Source: Phycisphaerales bacterium (lineage in GTDB: Bacteria > Planctomycetota > Phycisphaerae > Phycisphaerales > UBA1924). Taken from it: a DNA stretch of 64,000 nucleotides. Made by a program: the position numbers and the translations under genes. Shown piece after piece: positions 17,650-26,747 of this stretch (the first letter of the stretch is position 1; each line of letters begins with the position of its first letter). The DNA is taken from contig JAHDXL010000001.1 of the NCBI GenBank assembly GCA_023382935.1, forward strand, positions 407,003 to 471,002, read 5' to 3'. The notes beneath the pieces were generated by a model. It had not been told where the DNA came from. It saw only the letters and a program-made list of their open reading frames with translations, and did no database searches.

Positions 17650-17864
17650 TCCTCTCGCCGCCGACCAGTCCGCCGGTCGGCGGCACCTCTCATTCCTCCG
17701 AACCCCATGCGAGCCGGGTAAACACCCAATCCTTCAGCCCCGACCTACGGTCCGAAAACCTCTTCCCCACAAACGACTGCAAATTCCCCCCACCAACCCT
17801 CCGACATCCGCTAATTTGAGTCGAAATATCGGCTGCCGTCCGCGGCCGCATCGAGGAGGGGTTC

Positions 17865-20800
17865 ATGACTTCACAAAGGGGAGTACGCATGTCGCATCGT
17901 CGTTCCGTCGTCGCGCTCGTCACCGCTATCGCCGGGCTCGCCTGTTCCGCCGGCGCTCAGGTCCAGTGGCGTTCCTCGCCTGATGGTGTTCTGGACATCG
18001 AAATGCCCGCCGCGGTTCACCAGCAGATGGTCGCTCTGGCCTCCCGCCCGACCGACAAGCGCGTCGTCATCGAGTTCGGACGCGCCCTCTCTCAGGCCGA
18101 ACGCACCAGCCTGGCCGCGATCGGCGTGCGCACGCTGACCGCTCTCGGCGGCGGGGCCTACTTCGCCTCGCTCGACAGCGCCCAACTCGACGCAGCCCGC
18201 GTCCTTGCCACCGCGCAGGTCCGCCGCGTCCGCGCCATCGACTCGACATGGAAACTCCACGAAATGCTCGCCGTCGGCGAACGCACTCCCTGGGCCGAGG
18301 TCGGAGGTACCCCCGAAAACCCCGTCATCGGCGCCTACGTCCGCCTCCATGATGACGCCCCGCTCGATGCTTCCTCCGAGCAGATCGTCACCGCGCTCGG
18401 CGGCATCATCCGCGACGTGCTCGTCAGCGCCAACGGATACGTCATCGAGATCCCGCGCGACCGCATCCTCGCACTGGCCTCCAACGACGCCGTCCAGTGG
18501 ATCGAGCCCGCCCTCCCGCGCATGAGCGAGGTGGCCCTCCTCCGAAACAATGAAAACCGCGCCCTCACCGGTGCCGACACCGCACAGAGCGTCTACGGGC
18601 TTGACGGCACCGGCGTCAAGGCACTCATCTACGACGGCGGCACCGCCCTCTCCACCCACACCTTCTACGGCGGGCGACTGACCACCTTGGACAGTTCCGG
18701 CGTCATCGCGCACGCCACTCACGTCGCCGCAACCGTCGGCGGCTCCGGCGTCATCGGCACCGGAAACCACCGCGGAATGGCCCCCAACGCCACTCTCTTC
18801 TCCGCCGGCTTCCAGAGCGACGGCACCGGCACCTTCCTCTACACCAACCCCGGTGACATCGAGTCCGACTACGGAAACGCCATCAACAACCGCGGTGTCG
18901 TCCTCACCAACAACTCCATCGGCACCAACACCGAAACCAACGGCTTCCCCTGCTCCATCCAGGGCGACTACGGAATGACCGACGTCGTCATCGACTCCAT
19001 CGCGCGCGGATCCATCGGCAACGCCCCCATCATCGTCTGGGCCGCCGGAAACGAACGCCAAGGCACTCGCTGCAACGTCGAAGGCTTCGGTTCCTACTAC
19101 TCCTCCGCGCCCCCCGCCGGCGCCAAAAACCACCTCTGCATCGGCGCCGTCAACGCCAACGACGACTCCATGACCTCCTTCTCCTCCTGGGGCCCCACCG
19201 ACGACGGACGCATGAAGCCAGACTTCTCCGCACCCGGCTGCCAGAGCAACGGCGACGGCGGCGTCACCAGCGCCAGCAACTCGAGCACCACCGCCACCAC
19301 CACCATGTGCGGCACCTCCATGGCCTCCCCCACCGCCTGCGGCATCGTCGCACTCATGCTCCAGGACCATCGCACCCAGTTCCCCGGACGCCTTGATCCT
19401 CTCTCCTCCACCGTCAAGGCCATCCTCGCTCACACCGCCGTCGACCGTGGCATCATCGGGCCAGACTACCAGTTCGGCTACGGCTCCATCCGCGCCGTCG
19501 CCGCCATCGACCAGATGCGCCTCGATGCTCACTCCGAGGTCGCCGTCGAGCAGGGCGAAATTCGCAACTTCATCTTCGACGTCGCTCCCGGTCAGACCTC
19601 CATCAAGGTCACCGCCGCTTGGGCCGACGTCCCAGCAGCCGCAAACGCCACCAACGCACTCATCAACGACATCGACATCCGCCTCATCTCCCCCAGCGGC
19701 GTCACCTTCTACCCCTGGACACTCAATCCCGCCTCGCCTTCTTCCGCGGCCGTGCGCACCGCCGCCAACCACCGCGACAACATCGAACAGGTGCTCGTCG
19801 ACAACCCGCAGTCCGGACAGTGGCGATGCGAAGTCGTCGGCTTCTCCGTCCCCAGCGGACCGCAGACCGTCTCCATCGTCGGCCCCGCCGGCATGGTCGA
19901 ACGCGGTGTCCGCGTCCAGGTCGCCACCGTTCCTTCCCTCGTCGACCCAGGCACCGTCCTCACCGCCAACGTCAACGTCATCGTCGTCGAAGACACCCTC
20001 GTCCCCAACTCCGTCCAACTCCACGCCCGAAACGACGGCGGCGCCTTCAACACCACCCAGTTGACCTTCCTCGGCGGCAACTCCTACTCGGCTCAACTCC
20101 CCGCCGTCCTCTGCGCCGACCCCATGGAGTTCTACGTCACCGCTCAGGGCGTCCTATCCGGCCTGGTCTCTTCCCCCACCGCTGGGCCCAACGCCCCCTA
20201 CGCCGTCGAAGCCGGCATCTACACCACCGGCTTTGCCGACAACTTCCAGACTGACACCGGCTGGACCGTCACCAATGACGCCAACCTCACCGACGGACCG
20301 TGGACCCGCGGCGTCCCCGTCGGCGGCGGCACCCGCGGCGACCCCGCCACCGACTTCGACGGCTCCGGCGCCTGCTACCTCACCGACAACGTCGCCGGGA
20401 ACTCCGACGTCGACGGCGGGACCACCACCCTCACCAGCCCCACCTTCGACGGCTCGCAGGGAGACTCCTACATCAACTACGCCCGCTGGTTCCACAACGC
20501 CGCGGGCGATAACCCCGGCACCGAGACCTTCGTCATCGAAGTCTCCAACAACGACGGCGCCTCTTGGGTCAATCTCGAGACCATCGGGCCAGCCGGCACC
20601 GGCACCACCGGCGGCTGGTTCTACGTCTCTCACCGCATCGCCGACGTCATCACCCCCACCAACACCATGCGCGTCCGCTACAAGGCCTCCGACCTCGGCC
20701 TTCAGGGCGTCATCGAGGCCGCCGTCGATGCGTTCTCCATCACCACCTTCTCCTGCGTCGACCCCGAGCCTGACTGCCCCGCCGACTTCAACAACGACAA

Positions 20801-20942
20801 CACCCTCGACTTCTTCGATGTCCAGGCTTTCCTCGCCGCCTTCTCCGCACAGCAGCCCGCCGCCGACTTCAATCACGACAGTGCCTTCAACTTCTTCGAC
20901 GTGCAGGCCTTCCTCCAGGCCTTTGCCAACGGCTGCCCCTGA
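17865..20942 (+). CDS. Secreted subtilisin-like protease with GC-type dockerin tail
   Basis: A 1025-residue exported S8 peptidase. A signal peptide ends near residue 31 (S-A-G-A-Q). The catalytic triad can be read as Asp in A-L-I-Y-D-G-G (~256), His in H-A-T-H-V-A-A (~284) and Ser in C-G-T-S-M-A-S-P (~484). After the protease domain come a galactose-binding-like beta-sandwich (~555-670) and further beta-rich modules. The last ~60 residues carry two dockerin-like loops (D-F-N-N-D-N-T-L-D-F-F-D-V-Q and D-F-N-H-D-S-A-F-N-F-F-D-V-Q) and end in N-G-C-P. Start at 17865 follows GAGGAGGGG; ATG 17889 with GGGGAG is nearly as good. A strong terminator follows at 20988. Confidence 0.92.
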   Translation: MTSQRGVRMSHRRSVVALVTAIAGLACSAGAQVQWRSSPDGVLDIEMPAAVHQQMVALASRPTDKRVVIEFGRALSQAERTSLAAIGVRTLTALGGGAYFASLDSAQLDAARVLATAQVRRVRAIDSTWKLHEMLAVGERTPWAEVGGTPENPVIGAYVRLHDDAPLDASSEQIVTALGGIIRDVLVSANGYVIEIPRDRILALASNDAVQWIEPALPRMSEVALLRNNENRALTGADTAQSVYGLDGTGVKALIYDGGTALSTHTFYGGRLTTLDSSGVIAHATHVAATVGGSGVIGTGNHRGMAPNATLFSAGFQSDGTGTFLYTNPGDIESDYGNAINNRGVVLTNNSIGTNTETNGFPCSIQGDYGMTDVVIDSIARGSIGNAPIIVWAAGNERQGTRCNVEGFGSYYSSAPPAGAKNHLCIGAVNANDDSMTSFSSWGPTDDGRMKPDFSAPGCQSNGDGGVTSASNSSTTATTTMCGTSMASPTACGIVALMLQDHRTQFPGRLDPLSSTVKAILAHTAVDRGIIGPDYQFGYGSIRAVAAIDQMRLDAHSEVAVEQGEIRNFIFDVAPGQTSIKVTAAWADVPAAANATNALINDIDIRLISPSGVTFYPWTLNPASPSSAAVRTAANHRDNIEQVLVDNPQSGQWRCEVVGFSVPSGPQTVSIVGPAGMVERGVRVQVATVPSLVDPGTVLTANVNVIVVEDTLVPNSVQLHARNDGGAFNTTQLTFLGGNSYSAQLPAVLCADPMEFYVTAQGVLSGLVSSPTAGPNAPYAVEAGIYTTGFADNFQTDTGWTVTNDANLTDGPWTRGVPVGGGTRGDPATDFDGSGACYLTDNVAGNSDVDGGTTTLTSPTFDGSQGDSYINYARWFHNAAGDNPGTETFVIEVSNNDGASWVNLETIGPAGTGTTGGWFYVSHRIADVITPTNTMRVRYKASDLGLQGVIEAAVDAFSITTFSCVDPEPDCPADFNNDNTLDFFDVQAFLAAFSAQQPAADFNHDSAFNFFDVQAFLQAFANGCP

Positions 20943-20987
20943 TCGGTAGGACCAGTTTTCAACCGGTCAGAGACTGAAACGCCAGCC

Positions 20988-21024
20988 ACAGGGTGGACCT
21001 GCGTCCACCCTGTTTCGTTTTTCT
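20988..21024 (+). terminator. Rho-independent terminator of the subtilase gene
   Basis: An 11-bp perfect stem (ACAGGGTGGAC, 20988-20998; GTCCACCCTGT, 21003-21013) with a 4-nt loop, followed by TTCGTTTTTCTC. It is 46 bases after the stop codon and argues that the downstream Fe-S gene begins beyond it. Confidence 0.88.
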
Positions 21025-21064
21025 CTCCCCGCGCCCAACTCCCTCTTGCGTCCCTTCCTCGTTT

Positions 21065-21080
21065 TGGATACTTTTATCCA
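21065..21080. promoter_or_regulatory. TGGATA-N4-TATCCA palindrome before the Fe-S/TPR gene
   Basis: A perfect 6-4-6 inverted repeat, 36 bases before the proposed GTG start at 21116. The geometry resembles sites of Crp/Fnr-type dimeric regulators, but the half-site is not the standard one. A weak promoter (TTGCGT at 21046, 17-bp spacing) would place the -10 region inside it. Regulator unknown. Confidence 0.4.
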
Positions 21081-21115
21081 TAATCATTGCCCCGCAGGTT
21101 CCCGGAGCGCCCCGC

Positions 21116-23122
21116 GTGCCTCACGCCGATCGCCATGCCCGCACGCCCCACCGGCCGGCGCGAGCACGCGCCACTCCAAGCCCCTCGCCGATCTCCCTGT
21201 CGGTGCTTCCCAACCACCCGCCGGACGACCTCGAACTTCGCCTGCATCGCATCCGTCGCTGGCGACTCCGAGCACTGGTCTTCGTCCACCTGCTCATCCT
21301 CGCGCACCTCGCCCACTGGCTCATCCGCGGCACCACCATCGGGCGGTTCGTCTTGTCCGACTCCATGGACACACTCGAACTCGGTCGCGTAAACCCCGGG
21401 TTCATTCTCTTTGCGCTCGCCGCCATCACCACGGCCATCTGCGGCCGATGGCTCTGCGGATGGGCATGCCACATGGGCGCCCTCCAAGACGCCTGCGCCT
21501 ACCTCCTGCGCCGGGTTGGCATGCGCCCCCGCGTCCTCCGGTTCCGTCTTCTCGGCTACGTGCCCATCGCCCTCGCTCTCTACATGTTCGTCTGGCCCAC
21601 ATTCCGCCGCGATCTGCTCTCACCCGTGATTGCCAGGATCGCACCCCACGCCCGCCTTGCCTCGACTCCACCCTTCCCCGGCTTCCACTCTGCCTTGACC
21701 AGTGATGACCTCTGGCGCGGCATGCCCAGCCTGCCGGTCGCCATTGCCTTCCTGCTCGTCTGCGGCGGTGCCACCGTCTACTTCCTCGGCAGCCGCGGCT
21801 TCTGCCGCTACGGGTGCCCCTACGGCGGGCTGTTCACCCCGCTCGAACGCCTCGCCCCCTTCCGCATCACCCTCAACCCCGATGCTTGCGACGGATGCGG
21901 CAAATGCACCGCCGCATGCAGTTCCGGCGTCCGCGTACACGAAGAGGTCCGCGCCTTCGGCCGCGTCGTCTCTCCCCACTGCGCCAAGACCCTCGACTGC
22001 AAGGCCGCCTGTCCCCACGACGCCCTCACCCTCGCTTTCACTCGCCCCTCGCTCTCACAGTCGCTCTCCCGAACATCGCCGCCATCCCGCCCGCTCTTCG
22101 ATGCTTCACTCAAAGGTGAAATGACGCTGCTGGCCATCTTCGCCGCCTCCTTCTTCGTCTCACGCGGGTTGTACGCCGCCATTCCCATGCTCATGGCCGT
22201 CGGCATCAGCATCTCCGGGTGCGGCATCGCGTGGTTCGCGTGGCACACCCTCCGCCACTCCAACACGCGCCTCGGCCCGCTCCAACTCAAGCGCGCCGGC
22301 GCCCTCACGACGCCTGGTCGCATCTTCCTCACGCTGACGCTGCTTGCGGCACTCTTGCTCGCCCACTCCGCATTGGTGCGCGGACTGCATTGGCGGGCCT
22401 CCCGCCTCGACGCGACCGTGTCGGCGTCCGCGGAAGCAGCCTTCTCCCCCGCTCCCGTACCCCTCTCTCATGATGAACGCGCCGCGGCTAAAAAAGCACT
22501 CTCTCTCTACAGACTTGGTTCTTCATTCCGTCACGGAGGGCTCGCCCTCCTCGACACTCATCCAATCCTCGTCCGCACCGCATGGCTGAAACTCGTTCTT
22601 GGTGACGCCACCGGCGCCGAGGCCGTGCTCCGCCGCGCGCTGGCCATCCAGGAAACCGATCCGCTCAGCATCGACCTGGCGCGACTCCTCCTCCGACAGA
22701 ACCGGCCCGATGATGCTCAGAATCACCTCCGCCACATCCTCCACCGCCACGACGACTTTGAACAATCTCGAGCGATGCTCGCCACCCTGCTCGTTTGGCA
22801 AGACCGCCCCGACGATGCCCTCACGCTCTATCAGGATCACCTCGTGGCCCACCCCGACGACGCGGCATCACGCGCCGCTTTCGGCTCACTCCTCCTTTCC
22901 CTTGGACACATCGAACCGGGTCGTGCTCAACTGCGCCAAGCCATCGCGCACAACCCCCGCCTGCCACGCCCTCGCCTCGATCTGGCCGCTTCCTACGCCC
23001 TCGTCGGTGACGTCCGCTCGGCCCTGGAGGTGCTTGAACAGGCCGCGCTCGACCTGCCCGCCGACGCCCCCAACTTCCACGCACACGCCGCCCAACTTCG
23101 GGCCGCGCTCCGTCAGGACTGA
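21116..23122 (+). CDS. Membrane 4Fe-4S protein with C-terminal TPR domain
   Basis: A 668-residue integral membrane protein of the NapH/NosR/CcoG-like class fused to tetratricopeptide repeats. Four membrane helices surround a C-G-R-W-L-C-G-W-A-C-H motif (~residue 107) and an F-C-R-Y-G-C-P-Y-G motif. A ferredoxin domain follows (~258-310) with C-D-G-C-G-K-C-T-A-A-C and C-A-K-T-L-D-C-K-A-A-C-P, enough for two 4Fe-4S clusters. Two to three more helices (~340-435) lead to a TPR region (~450-660). It would move electrons across or along the membrane. I chose GTG 21116 because GGAG sits eight bases upstream and the in-frame start at 20993 lies within the upstream terminator; GTG at 21206 is an alternative. 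The next gene is a multiheme cytochrome. Confidence 0.83.
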   Translation: MPHADRHARTPHRPARARATPSPSPISLSVLPNHPPDDLELRLHRIRRWRLRALVFVHLLILAHLAHWLIRGTTIGRFVLSDSMDTLELGRVNPGFILFALAAITTAICGRWLCGWACHMGALQDACAYLLRRVGMRPRVLRFRLLGYVPIALALYMFVWPTFRRDLLSPVIARIAPHARLASTPPFPGFHSALTSDDLWRGMPSLPVAIAFLLVCGGATVYFLGSRGFCRYGCPYGGLFTPLERLAPFRITLNPDACDGCGKCTAACSSGVRVHEEVRAFGRVVSPHCAKTLDCKAACPHDALTLAFTRPSLSQSLSRTSPPSRPLFDASLKGEMTLLAIFAASFFVSRGLYAAIPMLMAVGISISGCGIAWFAWHTLRHSNTRLGPLQLKRAGALTTPGRIFLTLTLLAALLLAHSALVRGLHWRASRLDATVSASAEAAFSPAPVPLSHDERAAAKKALSLYRLGSSFRHGGLALLDTHPILVRTAWLKLVLGDATGAEAVLRRALAIQETDPLSIDLARLLLRQNRPDDAQNHLRHILHRHDDFEQSRAMLATLLVWQDRPDDALTLYQDHLVAHPDDAASRAAFGSLLLSLGHIEPGRAQLRQAIAHNPRLPRPRLDLAASYALVGDVRSALEVLEQAALDLPADAPNFHAHAAQLRAALRQD

Positions 23123-23181
23123 TAACCACCAGCCCCGGCTCGGTCGGACGCCCTGATCCGTCCCCCACGCCCTCTTCGCCC

Positions 23182-23210
23182 TTGCACCCCTGCTTCACTC
23201 CTGTTATACT
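23182..23210 (+). promoter_or_regulatory. Sigma-70-type promoter of the cytochrome c gene
   Basis: TTGCAC (23182-23187), a 17-bp spacer and TATACT (23205-23210). The start point would be near 23217, giving a leader of about 43 nt to the ATG at 23260. The cytochrome can thus be expressed apart from the upstream Fe-S gene. Confidence 0.6.
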
Positions 23211-23259
23211 CATCTATTCTGGATAAAAAGGTACAGAACAACGGAATCAGGAGATGCAC

Positions 23260-25095
23260 ATGACTGGGCACGCCAAGACGTTCGCCTCCAGGAAGGGTCT
23301 CGCTCTCGGCGGGCTCATCGCTGCTCTGGCCGCCGTTGCCGGGGCCGTCTACTTCGACATGACGCTGGCGGACTTCCACGTCCCCGGCACGCAATACGGC
23401 GACCTCGAAGTCGGCGCCATCGAACACTCCGAATCCTGCACACTCTGCCACGGCAACGTCGACGTGGGCAACGACCCCACCTCCACCTGGGCCGGAAGCA
23501 AAATGGCACACGCCGGACGCAATCCGCTCTTCTTCGCTCAGATGACCCTGGCCAACCAGGACGTCGCCAATGTCGGCTACTACTGCATGCGCTGCCACAT
23601 CCCCTACTCCATCGTCTCCGGCTCGGCACTCATCCCCGACGGCAGCGCCCTCACCCACGACGACCGCGACGGCGTCACTTGTCACCTCTGTCACGCCATG
23701 GTGGATCCGATCTACAAGCCCGGCGTTAGCCCCGTCGAAGACCTGCCCATTCTCGCCGCGCTCGATGACGTCCCCACCTTCTACGGCAACGCCATGTTCG
23801 TCCTCGATCCCACCGGCACACGCCGCGGCACCATCCGCCCCGACACCTACGCACTCCACGACGTCATCCCCTCGCCCTTCCATTCCTCCGGCTCCATGTG
23901 CGGCACCTGCCATGACGTCGGCAACCTCGCAGTCACCGCCCAGCCCAACGGCACCTTCCGCTACAACGCCCTCGACGAGCCCTCCCCCACTCAGGATCCC
24001 TGGCAGATGTTCCCCCTCGAACGCACCTACACCGAGTGGGCCCTGAGTTCCTTTGCCAATGGCGGCGTCGACATGGGTGGACGCTTCGGCGGCGTGGGTG
24101 CCTCCACTGTGTCCACCTGCCAGGACTGCCACATGCCCCGCGCACAGGGCCGAATGTGCTTCTTCGCACCCCAACGCCCTGATGCCCGTCGCCACGAATT
24201 CGCCGGCAGCGGCGCCCAGACGCTCGACATCATCGCCGCCTACGCGGCCGAAGACCCCGACGTCGATCTGGATGCCATCGCACGCGCCCGCGCTGCCGCG
24301 GTCGACATGCTTCAACGCGCCGCCTCCCTCGATGTCCAGCAGGCCGGATCGCGCGTTCGCGTTCGCGTCACCAACCAATCCGGACACAAGATCCCCACCG
24401 GCCACATCGAAGGCCGCCGCATCTGGGTCAACCTCCGCTTCCTCGACCACGCCGGACAGGTCATCGACGAGGTCGGGCACTACGACCTCGCCGAAGCCGA
24501 TCTGCACCTCGAGGGCACCACCGTCTTCGAAATGCACGTCGGCCTGAGCGACGACGCCGCCGCGGCCACCGGCCTGCCCGCCGGGCTCACCCAGCACATG
24601 GCCCTGGCCGACACCATCGTCAAGGACACACGCATCCCGCCTCGTGGCTGGAACAACGCCGCCTTCGCCGCCGCCGGCGCTCCCGCCGTCGGTGCCGAAT
24701 ACCCCGACGGCCAGTTCTGGCACGACAGTTGGTACGTCATCCCTGCCGGCGCCGCCACCGTCGAAGCCCGCCTCTTCTACCAGAGCACTCCAAAGGAATA
24801 CATCGAGCATCTCCGCGACGCCAACGTCACCGACCACTGGGGACAGACGCTTCACGATCTCTGGGTTCAGACCGGCCGCGGCACGCCGATCGAAATGGCC
24901 TCGCTGACCTCCAGCATCACCTGCGTCGCTGACCTGGCGCAACCCACGGGCACGCTCGACTTCTTCGACGTGGCCGCCTTCCTCACCGCCTTCTCAGCCC
25001 ACCAGTCCCCCGCCGATCTGGCACTGCCTTACGGCGTGTGGGACTTCTTCGATGTCCAAGCCTTCCTCGCCGCCTTCTCCGCCGGATGCCCCTGA
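23260..25095 (+). CDS. Five-heme cytochrome c with GC-type dockerin tail
   Basis: A 611-residue exported cytochrome with five C-x-x-C-H heme sites: C-T-L-C-H, C-M-R-C-H, C-H-L-C-H, C-G-T-C-H and C-Q-D-C-H, all in the first ~290 residues. A single membrane-spanning or signal segment is at about 12-30. The middle region (~340-540) is beta-rich without hemes. The C-terminal ~60 residues repeat the dockerin pattern (D-F-F-D-V-A-A-F-L-T-A-F, W-D-F-F-D-V-Q-A-F-L) and end in S-A-G-C-P. ATG 23260 is preferred because AGGAG ends right at the alternative ATG 23254. It follows the membrane Fe-S protein and probably accepts electrons from it on the outer face; the terminal acceptor is unknown. Confidence 0.87.
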   Translation: MTGHAKTFASRKGLALGGLIAALAAVAGAVYFDMTLADFHVPGTQYGDLEVGAIEHSESCTLCHGNVDVGNDPTSTWAGSKMAHAGRNPLFFAQMTLANQDVANVGYYCMRCHIPYSIVSGSALIPDGSALTHDDRDGVTCHLCHAMVDPIYKPGVSPVEDLPILAALDDVPTFYGNAMFVLDPTGTRRGTIRPDTYALHDVIPSPFHSSGSMCGTCHDVGNLAVTAQPNGTFRYNALDEPSPTQDPWQMFPLERTYTEWALSSFANGGVDMGGRFGGVGASTVSTCQDCHMPRAQGRMCFFAPQRPDARRHEFAGSGAQTLDIIAAYAAEDPDVDLDAIARARAAAVDMLQRAASLDVQQAGSRVRVRVTNQSGHKIPTGHIEGRRIWVNLRFLDHAGQVIDEVGHYDLAEADLHLEGTTVFEMHVGLSDDAAAATGLPAGLTQHMALADTIVKDTRIPPRGWNNAAFAAAGAPAVGAEYPDGQFWHDSWYVIPAGAATVEARLFYQSTPKEYIEHLRDANVTDHWGQTLHDLWVQTGRGTPIEMASLTSSITCVADLAQPTGTLDFFDVAAFLTAFSAHQSPADLALPYGVWDFFDVQAFLAAFSAGCP

Positions 25096-25176
25096 TGCGG
25101 AGAGGTCGGGCCCCCTGCACACATCGACCGCCTCTGCGGCCTCGGTGGACCTCCGCGCCCCCCCTACCATCCCTCG

Positions 25177-25965
25177 ATGACCCTCGAGGCCACGTCGCTG
25201 TCGTTTGCCTACCGCAAGCCCGTGCTGCGCGATCTTTCCCTTCGCTTCGCCCCCGGTCGCATCGCCCTGGTCCTCGGCCCCAACGGCTCTGGCAAGTCTA
25301 CTCTCCTCCGGCTCCTGCTCGGGCTCCTCAACCCCCCCGAGCCTGCGGCCTGCACCCTCGCCGGATCGCCCGTCCACGCTCTCGCGCCCTCGCGCCGCGC
25401 CGAGCATCTGGCCTACGTACCCCACCACCCCCACGTCGGCTACGCGTACACCGTGCGCCAATACGTCTCCTTCTCTCTGGCCGCCCGCGCCCCCTCCGCT
25501 GACTCGGTCGAAACCGCACTCGATCAACTCGAACTGCGTGGCTTGGCCGACGTCCCGATCGCTGAACTCTCCGCCGGCCAGACGCAACGCGCCTCGATTG
25601 CCCGCGCTCTGGCGCAGATCACCACCTCGTCGGCTTCCCCGCGATTCCTGCTGGCCGACGAACCCACCAGCGCCCTCGACCCGCGCCACGTCGCGCACGT
25701 GTTGTCGCTCTTTCGCTCGCTGTCGCGCGGCGGCGTGGGCGTCATCCTCACCATGCACGATCTGGCCACCGCCGCCTCCATCGCCGACGACGTGTACGTG
25801 CTCAACTCCGAGGGCCAACTGGCCGCGCAGGGTCCGCCTGATCTCGTGCTTGTGCCGTCGGTGCTCGAAAACGTGTTCAGCACCGGGTTCGACCTCGTCG
25901 AGTCCCACGGCCGCCGCGTCATCTTCCGCCGCGATTTTCACTCCGACGCCGCCGCGATGAGGTAA
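25177..25965 (+). CDS. ABC transporter ATP-binding protein (FecE/BtuD type)
   Basis: A 262-residue ABC ATPase of the iron-complex/cobalamin importer family. Walker A is G-P-N-G-S-G-K-S-T (about 33-41), the signature L-S-A-G-Q-T-Q-R, Walker B F-L-L-A-D-E-P-T-S-A-L-D and the switch His in T-M-H-D-L-A-T. It would power uptake of a chelated metal or corrinoid. No permease or binding protein gene lies next to it, so it must pair with subunits encoded elsewhere or serve another role. The following gene starts ten bases after its stop. Confidence 0.88.
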   Translation: MTLEATSLSFAYRKPVLRDLSLRFAPGRIALVLGPNGSGKSTLLRLLLGLLNPPEPAACTLAGSPVHALAPSRRAEHLAYVPHHPHVGYAYTVRQYVSFSLAARAPSADSVETALDQLELRGLADVPIAELSAGQTQRASIARALAQITTSSASPRFLLADEPTSALDPRHVAHVLSLFRSLSRGGVGVILTMHDLATAASIADDVYVLNSEGQLAAQGPPDLVLVPSVLENVFSTGFDLVESHGRRVIFRRDFHSDAAAMR

Positions 25966-25974
25966 ACTCTCCCC

Positions 25975-26727
25975 GTGGGACAGTGGCAGAACTACATCCA
26001 GTTCATCATCTTTGCGCTGTTCATCGGCTTCAGCGTCTTCGCGTGGGTCGCACGCAAACTGGCCGAAGAACGGGTCAAACGCCGCCTCCAGTTGGAGGCC
26101 GAGCGACGGCGCATCGAGGCCCTGCGCACCGGACGCATGCCCGATCACACCCCTCCGCAGCCGCCTCAGTCGGCCGAGCAGCGCCTCGCCGAAATCGCAC
26201 GCCGTCGTCAGGCCGAAATCGCACGCCAGCGTCAGGCCCAGGCCCCCCCGCCCCAGGTGCGCGTTCCTCTGCCCTCGCCTGTGCGCAAGCCTCCGCTTCC
26301 TCGACCCATGCGCCCGACCACGCCGGGAGGTCCGGCCGCGCCCAGGCCTCCTCAGCGCACCGCCTCACCACGCCCACCCCAGGGCACCCAATCGCCGCGG
26401 CCGTTCCCAACTAGACAGCCCGGCCCCTCGAAACCCACCCCTGTCCTCACGCCCGCCCAGCGCCGCGCCAAGGTGCTCGAAGCACGCCGCCGCGATCTGG
26501 CCGCCCGCGCGAGCACGCCCCCCGAGCCACCCACCCCGCAACCACTTTCCCACGTCGCCCCGCCCAGCGCACCCCTCAGCGCTGGCTCGGCCGCATCGCC
26601 TCGGCCCGCCTCCGCCCTCCCGTCCCCCATCGATCCCCTACGCCTCGACACCCGCTCGCTCCGCACGGCCTTCATCCTCAAGGAAGTCCTCGACCCCCCG
26701 GTCAGCCTCCGCGATCAACCCCTCTGA
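25975..26727 (+). CDS. Membrane-anchored proline-rich protein of unknown function
   Basis: A 250-residue protein that begins with one membrane helix (residues ~8-26, I-I-F-A-L-F-I-G-F-S-V-F), a basic amphipathic helix (L-A-E-E-R-V-K-R-R-L-Q-L-E-A-E-R-R-R) and then a long disordered region rich in Pro, Arg and Gln (A-E-I-A-R-x-R-Q-A repeats). The last 25 residues (S-L-R-T-A-F-I-L-K-E-V-L-D-P-P) look ordered and are a common ending of planctomycete proteins of this shape. GTG at 25975 is the only start that keeps the helix. It is ten bases after the ABC ATPase, so co-transcription is likely. Function unknown. Confidence 0.7.
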   Translation: MGQWQNYIQFIIFALFIGFSVFAWVARKLAEERVKRRLQLEAERRRIEALRTGRMPDHTPPQPPQSAEQRLAEIARRRQAEIARQRQAQAPPPQVRVPLPSPVRKPPLPRPMRPTTPGGPAAPRPPQRTASPRPPQGTQSPRPFPTRQPGPSKPTPVLTPAQRRAKVLEARRRDLAARASTPPEPPTPQPLSHVAPPSAPLSAGSAASPRPASALPSPIDPLRLDTRSLRTAFILKEVLDPPVSLRDQPL

Positions 26728-26747
26728 TCGCGTACACTGTCCAGCCA

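Noticed and set aside
17871-20096. Very long Gly/Asp/Val-rich frame opposite the subtilase gene
   Set aside because: It is an antisense artefact of strongly C-biased codons; no motif, start signal or domain is seen. The same holds for frames opposite the M20, cytochrome, isocitrate dehydrogenase, CusC and CusA genes.
23205-23240. A second TGGATA palindrome before the cytochrome gene
   Set aside because: TGGATA occurs at 23219-23224 but the other half matches at only about three of six positions, too weak to call a shared operator with 21065-21080.
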